Assembly: GCA_963788225.1 (NCBI GenBank)
Contig: CAWBGI010000003.1
Coordinates: 310,001 to 374,000 of the forward strand
DNA from: Sulfotelmatobacter sp963788225
GTDB lineage: Bacteria > Acidobacteriota > Terriglobia > Terriglobales > Acidobacteriaceae
DNA: 64,000 nt
Reading direction: 5' to 3'
Shown here: positions 59,886-64,000 of the stretch, in pieces
Position numbering within the stretch: position 1 is the first letter of the stretch
How the letters are laid out: the number at the start of each line of letters is the position of its first letter
The notes under the pieces: generated by a model
Told to the model about the DNA's origin: nothing
What the model saw: only the letters and a program-made list of their open reading frames with translations
Databases searched by the model: none
Made by a program: the position numbers and the translations under genes

Positions 59886-61031
59886 ATGGCAGCACCTGGT
59901 ACAGCCGCAATTTCAGTTGCTTTGGAAGGCTATTCCGGCGGTGGCAAAGTAGCAACGCCCGCTTTGCTGGGTGCGATGCTGCGCGCCGCCGACAAAATCA
60001 GCGATCTCGTCTTCTCTCCCGGACGGCCTCCCCAGGTGCAGGTTCACGGCCAGCTCATTCCCGTTCAGGTAGCGGGATTGGCCACGCTTACTCCCGATGA
60101 CACCCGCCATATTGCCGTCGATCTGATCGGAGAGAACAAGCAGGCGATCGCAACTCTGCGCGAACACGGCTCCTGCGATATCTCGTTTGGACTGGCCGGA
60201 GTGGCGCGCTTTCGCGTGAACGTCTTCATCCAGCGTGGCAGTTGCGCGGTTGTGATGCGCGTGATTCCCACCGCCATTCCTGATTTTGCTTCGCTCCGTT
60301 TGCCCTCACACCTCGCCGATGTCGCCAACCTGCGCGATGGAATCGTTCTGGTGACTGGGCCTGCCGGATCGGGCAAGTCGTCCACGCTGGCCGTGCTGCT
60401 CGATTGCATCAATCGCGAAAAGAACTACCACATCATCACCATTGAAGATCCCATCGAGTTCCTGCACAACCACAAAAGCTCGACCATCCATCAGCGCGAA
60501 CTTCACAGCGACACGCCCAGCTTCGCGCACGCCCTGCGCTCCGCTCTGCGGCAGGCGCCAAAAGTGATTTTGGTCGGCGAGATGCGCGACCGCGAAACCA
60601 TCGAGAGTGTTCTCGAAGCGGCCGAGACCGGCCACCTGGTGCTCTCCAGCCTGAATACCATGGACGCTCCTAAGACGGTCGAACGCATTGTCAGCTCGTT
60701 CTCGCCCGGTGAACAGCAAGCTGTGCGCGAGCGCTTCGCCAAATCCTTCCGCTACATCGTCTGCCAGCGCCTCTTGCCCAAGACCGATCGCAGCGGCCGC
60801 ATCCCTGTTGCTGAAATTCTGAAAGCCAATGCCCGCACCCGCGAGTGCATCGAAAAAGGCGAGCGCGACGGCAAGACCCTGCTCGACGCCATGAAGGCCG
60901 GCGCCTCCGAAGGCATGCAACACTTCGACGGCGAAATCGCCCACCTAGTCCGCGACCGCGTAGTCGACCTCGAAACCGGCCTCTCGTATGCCAGCAACGC
61001 TACCGTGCTAGGCCAGGAACTGGTTAGGTAG
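59886..61031 (+). CDS. PilT/PilU-family ATPase
   Basis: The 381-residue protein has an N-terminal PAS-like domain (MLRAADKISDLVFSPGRPPQ), Walker A GPAGSGKSST (158-167), Asp box ITIEDPIEFLH, Walker B ALRQAPKVILVGEMRD and the His box TGHLVLSSLNTMDA. AIRAGA-type retraction sequence is not obvious. It would drive type IV pilus retraction or a related process; no other pilus gene is in the window. Confidence 0.88.
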   Translation: MAAPGTAAISVALEGYSGGGKVATPALLGAMLRAADKISDLVFSPGRPPQVQVHGQLIPVQVAGLATLTPDDTRHIAVDLIGENKQAIATLREHGSCDISFGLAGVARFRVNVFIQRGSCAVVMRVIPTAIPDFASLRLPSHLADVANLRDGIVLVTGPAGSGKSSTLAVLLDCINREKNYHIITIEDPIEFLHNHKSSTIHQRELHSDTPSFAHALRSALRQAPKVILVGEMRDRETIESVLEAAETGHLVLSSLNTMDAPKTVERIVSSFSPGEQQAVRERFAKSFRYIVCQRLLPKTDRSGRIPVAEILKANARTRECIEKGERDGKTLLDAMKAGASEGMQHFDGEIAHLVRDRVVDLETGLSYASNATVLGQELVR

Positions 61032-61109
61032 CGTGTGAACCGACAAGCTCGCGTGTGGGGACAGCCGCCCCCGGTTGTCCGGCGGCCCAGGTGTATCGGG
61101 CCGCAGCGG

Positions 61110-61290
61110 GCTCGGGAAGGGCACGGCTTCAGCCGCGCCGGAGCGAGGTCCGTATCAGGGCATCGCTTCAGCGATGCCGTAACCGCCAAAGCGTGGAAGA
61201 GCGGCGCTTCAGCACGAAAGCGCGAGGTGGAGCAGGCCTTCCAGGCCTGCGTCAAAGATGCGAGAAAATCAGGGGGCTTCAGCCGCTGAG
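61110..61290. repeat. Cluster of CTTCAGC palindromes
   Basis: Includes GGCACGGCTTCAGCCGCGCC, CGTATCAGGGCATCGCTTCA followed by GCGATGCC, and GCGGCGCTTCAGC. The CGTATCAGGGCA head matches the ends of the 126-bp element at 52999-53124. No gene is supported between 61032 and 61362. Confidence 0.6.
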
Positions 61291-61362
61291 GTACGTGGTT
61301 GCCGTATGCTAATTCCTTAGCATTTTGCGAGAAGCTGGGACCCCTTCCGATATCATCTTCAC

Positions 61363-62649
61363 ATGCTGGCACCGCCAACCCAATCCCTGGTCCTGACCTT
61401 TGAAGAAGCCCGCCGCACCGTCGAAGACCATGCTGCGCACATCTCGCGAGGCGGCGACGAAACCGTTTCCCTGCTGCAATCCGCCGGCCGAGTTCTTGCC
61501 GAGCCCATCACTGCCGACCGCGACCTCCCTCCCTTTCCACGATCCACGCGCGATGGCTACGCCGTGTGCGCCGCCGATCTGACAACGCTTCCGGCCGGGC
61601 TGAAGGTAATTGGAGAAATCAAAGCAGGCCCCAGCGAAGCTCCATCCGCGCTGAATCAGGGCGAAGCGTATTCCATCATGACGGGCGCGCCAGTCCCCCA
61701 AGGCGCGGACGCCGTCGTCATGGTGGAATACACGTCGCTGCGAGCAGACTCTGTCGAAATAACAAAGGGCGTCACATCAGGAGAAAACATTGTCGCTCAG
61801 GGAGCCGAGGCCAAACGCGGCAGCCTGCTGCTCGGCCGGGGCACACGGCTCAGCGAAGCTGACATCGCAGTCGCAGCCTCGGTCGGCAAGTCGCAGCTGC
61901 AAGTATTTGTTCTTCCGCGTGTAGCCGTGCTCACCACCGGCGACGAGATCGTTGACATCGATGCCAAACCCGGCCCCACGCAGATTCGCAACTCCAACAC
62001 CTCTTCGCTGGCGGTACAGATTCAGAAAGCCGGCGGCGAACCCGTGCTCTTGCCCATTGCTCCCGACGAACCACGCCGCCTGCGCCAACTGATCGAGGAA
62101 GGTCTGCAATCGGACTTGCTGATCGTGACCGGCGGCGTCTCCATGGGACGCTACGACCTGGTCGAACAGGTGCTAGCCGACCTGCAAGCCGAGTTCTTCT
62201 TCACCGGAGCAAAAATTCAACCCGGAAGGCCGGTAGTATTCGGGCGAGTCCCGTGTGGCGCGGGCACTCTTGCCCGCGGGGCTTCAGCCCCGGTAGTTCA
62301 AAAAGACTCGCATAAGTATTTCTTCGGCCTCCCCGGCAATCCGATCTCGACCATGGTCACCTTCGAACTCTTCGCCAGACCCATGCTCGAAGCATTGTCG
62401 GGAATGCCTCCTCGCCCGCTACACTTCCTACACGCCCGCCTGAAGTCCGATATCCGCGTCAAGACCGGCCTGACGAGATTCCTCCCCGCAATCCTTTCGG
62501 GGAAGTACCAAGACTCCCACGTCGAGCCCGTACCGTGGCAGGGATCAGGCGACATCGCCGCGCGCGCGCGTGCGAATTGCTACATCGTAGTCCCGCCGGA
62601 TCGCGAGCGAATCCCAGCCGGCGAATGGATAGCCGTGATGCTTCACTAA
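61363..62649 (+). CDS. moeA: Molybdopterin molybdenumtransferase with in-frame repeat insertion
   Basis: The 428-residue protein has MoeA blocks: DRDLPPFPRSTRDGYAVCA, IMTGAPVPQGADAVVMVEYT, TTGDEIVDIDAKPGPTQIRN, VTGGVSMGRYDLVE, GAKIQPGRPVVFGR and FGLPGNPIST. It inserts molybdate into adenylylated molybdopterin. Between VVFGR and YFFGLPGNP, about 20 residues (about 297-316) are encoded by two adjacent palindromes, longer than the usual short loop there. moaC follows. Confidence 0.92.
   Translation: MLAPPTQSLVLTFEEARRTVEDHAAHISRGGDETVSLLQSAGRVLAEPITADRDLPPFPRSTRDGYAVCAADLTTLPAGLKVIGEIKAGPSEAPSALNQGEAYSIMTGAPVPQGADAVVMVEYTSLRADSVEITKGVTSGENIVAQGAEAKRGSLLLGRGTRLSEADIAVAASVGKSQLQVFVLPRVAVLTTGDEIVDIDAKPGPTQIRNSNTSSLAVQIQKAGGEPVLLPIAPDEPRRLRQLIEEGLQSDLLIVTGGVSMGRYDLVEQVLADLQAEFFFTGAKIQPGRPVVFGRVPCGAGTLARGASAPVVQKDSHKYFFGLPGNPISTMVTFELFARPMLEALSGMPPRPLHFLHARLKSDIRVKTGLTRFLPAILSGKYQDSHVEPVPWQGSGDIAARARANCYIVVPPDRERIPAGEWIAVMLH
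62257..62292. repeat. Two adjacent palindromes inside moeA
   Basis: GCGGGCACTCTTGCCCGC (62260-62277) is followed at once by GGGGCTTCAGCCCC (62278-62291). Both types recur in intergenic regions of this window, so this is a dispersed element lodged in a coding sequence without breaking the frame. Confidence 0.75.
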
Positions 62650-62745
62650 CACGTGGTAGAGACGTAGCTGGCTACGTCTCGCATGAAGTGCAACCGCCGC
62701 TAGCCTGTGTCCATGAGCCCATCCCATGTAAGATAGAACTTCTGC

Positions 62746-63219
62746 ATGGCGAAAAAGCTTTCCCACTACGACGCAGCTGGCCGCGCCCGTATGGTAGATG
62801 TCTCGGGTAAAGTCCCAACGCGGCGCGAAGCCGAAGCCAGCGCCTTCGTGCGCATGCCGCCGGCCGTGATGAAAGCGTTGCCCAAGAATCCCAAAGGCGA
62901 CCCATTCGAAGTTGCGCGTCTGGCCGGAATCATGGCCGCTAAGCGCACCTCGGAGTTGATCCCCTTGTGCCACGCCCTGCCGCTCTCGCACGTTGATGTC
63001 GAGATGAGCCTGTGCGAGAATGGCGTCGCCATCACGACGAAAGTCGCAACCACCGCAGAAACCGGGGTCGAAATGGAAGCCCTGGTAGCAGCCGGCATTT
63101 CCGCGCTGACAGTCTTTGACATGATCAAGGGACTGGATAAGGGCATTGAGATTCGCGACATTGTGTTGGAGCGCAAGAGTGGCGGAAAGAGCGGAGAGTA
63201 CCGGCGGGTGAAGAAGTAA
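62746..63219 (+). CDS. moaC: Cyclic pyranopterin monophosphate synthase
   Basis: The 157-residue enzyme has KLSHYDAAGRARMVDVSGK, MAAKRTSELIPLCHALPLSHVDVEM, TGVEMEALVAAGISALTVFDM and IKGLDKGIEIRDIVLERKSGG, the complete MoaC pattern. It makes cPMP from the MoaA product in molybdenum-cofactor synthesis. Confidence 0.96.
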   Translation: MAKKLSHYDAAGRARMVDVSGKVPTRREAEASAFVRMPPAVMKALPKNPKGDPFEVARLAGIMAAKRTSELIPLCHALPLSHVDVEMSLCENGVAITTKVATTAETGVEMEALVAAGISALTVFDMIKGLDKGIEIRDIVLERKSGGKSGEYRRVKK

Positions 63220-63236
63220 CGATTCGAATTGATTCC

Positions 63237-64000
63237 ATGGCAGACAACGTCAAGCTGCTGCTAGTCGACGATAACGAGATGGTGCTGGGGATGCTGCAGC
63301 ATGCGCTGGCTCCGTTTGCGCGGGTTGTGGCGGCGGGCGATGCCGCCGACGCTTTGCTGAAGGCTGTGGACGATCCTCCGGAGCTGGTGGTTTGCGATTA
63401 CCGGATGCCGGGGATGGATGGGCGGCAGTTGGTTGAAAGGCTGAAGTCGCGGCCGGCTACGGCTAACTTCTCCGCGATCTTGATGGCTAGCCGGGCGGAT
63501 ATTGATGAACGTCTATCTCCGCAGGATGCGGCCGACGACTACATTGCCAAGCCTTTCTTCCTGAAAGAGGCTACGCGGCGTATCAAGCGGACCGTGGACC
63601 GCATTGCACTGGAGAAGATGGCGAAGACCGCTCCCTCAGACGGCGTGGTGCGGGGGAACCTCTCGCAGATGAATGTGATTGACCTGATGCAGTCGCTGGA
63701 AATGGGCCGCAAGAGTTGCCAGCTCAAGCTCAACAATGAAGGGGATAAGTGCGAAGTATTTTTTGCCGAGGGTCAGGTCAAGCACGCTACCTACGGGTCT
63801 TTGTTAGGAGATGAGGCTGTCTTCAAAGTACTGCGCTGGACTGGCGGCAACTTCGAACTCAACTTTGAGGGCAAGACCGATCAGGAAACCACGAAGCTCA
63901 ACACTCAAGGCCTGCTGATGGAGGGCTTGCGGTTGCTTGACGAATCGCAGCGCGATGCCGGCGCGGAGGCTGTTGAAGAGACCGCGAGTGCGAGTGCCGG
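63237..64000 (+). CDS. Response regulator with DUF4388 (PatA-like) domain, partial at the window edge
   Basis: An open frame from ATG 63237 runs off the right edge. Residues 1-120 form a receiver domain with the acidic pair DDNE (11-14), phospho-acceptor D54 in VVCDYRMPGMDG and the lysine in YIAKPF. From about 140, GNLSQMNVIDLMQSLEMGRKSCQLKL, FFAEGQVKHATYGSLLGDEAVF and LRWTGGNFELNFEG match DUF4388, found in PatA-like gliding and signalling proteins. The output of the domain is unknown. At least 254 residues are visible. Confidence 0.88.
   Translation, partial: MADNVKLLLVDDNEMVLGMLQHALAPFARVVAAGDAADALLKAVDDPPELVVCDYRMPGMDGRQLVERLKSRPATANFSAILMASRADIDERLSPQDAADDYIAKPFFLKEATRRIKRTVDRIALEKMAKTAPSDGVVRGNLSQMNVIDLMQSLEMGRKSCQLKLNNEGDKCEVFFAEGQVKHATYGSLLGDEAVFKVLRWTGGNFELNFEGKTDQETTKLNTQGLLMEGLRLLDESQRDAGAEAVEETASASA

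Noticed and set aside
62650..62745. Molybdenum-cofactor riboswitch before moaC
   Set aside because: The gap is under 100 bases and lacks the conserved aptamer words.

Overview
The window looks like a piece of an Acidobacteriota chromosome (Terriglobia/Koribacter-like), probably from a soil isolate or a metagenome assembly. The evidence is moderately GC-rich DNA, a tandem array of secreted Gloeo/Verruco-repeat (TIGR03803-type) proteins, a DUF177-rpmF-plsX-fabD operon, many short palindromic intergenic repeats, and housekeeping genes with TTG/GTG starts. No phylogenetic marker could be searched, so the phylum is inferred.

Layout. 1-62: start of coaD (runs off the left edge). 280-10110: seven minus-strand paralogues, each with nearly the same signal peptide and apparently seven repeats, but drawn from three repeat families (GloVer, HAF, FG-GAP). 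Two copies are broken, and a relic of an eighth lies just after a good promoter at 10216-10244. 10431-16304: small regulators and enzymes (MarR, SnoaL-like, DUF4256, ArsR-VOC-SRPBCC operon, stand-alone PD-(D/E)XK nuclease, S26-like peptidase, YggX). 16422-21628: cupin, FKBP isomerase, tRNA with CAU anticodon, then HtrA protease, M56 peptidase and BlaI repressor sharing a 19-bp operator. 22022-24314: ICMT-like methyltransferase and a hydrolase/membrane-protein pair. 24416-26376: promoter, SAM riboswitch, terminator, threonine-synthase-like enzyme and a CysO-like sulfur carrier. 26468-30425: TetR-HlyD-ABC export operon. 30571-33886: fabD, plsX, rpmF, DUF177. 34086-39694: GT39-like glycosyltransferase, TPR protein, DksA-like protein, S53 peptidase. 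39902-44783: lipB, hicBA, lpd, rpsA. 45154-50010: PAP2, HIT, an AAA ATPase/DUF4143 gene bracketed by matching hairpins, ligA. 50170-55816: TPR protein, lipid kinase, YdjM-like protein, B12-type radical SAM protein. 56057-58361: queD, a four-helix-bundle gene, queE, queC (queuosine/7-deazaguanine). 58480-64000: TPR protein, PilT-like ATPase, moeA, moaC, and a response regulator running off the right edge.

Main points of interest: (i) a SAM-riboswitch-controlled pair of threonine-synthase-like enzyme and ThiS/CysO-like carrier, a candidate protein-thiocarboxylate route to homocysteine; (ii) the leader-sharing seven-repeat array; (iii) palindromic repeat elements lying in frame inside lipB and moeA; (iv) single-gene cassettes bracketed by inverted repeats (DUF4143 ATPase; four-helix bundle inside the que cluster); (v) a BlaI-type operator shared by blaI-M56 and htrA. 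Several reading frames are broken by small indels (two GloVer copies, htrA, S53 peptidase); real decay and assembly error cannot be separated from this sequence alone.
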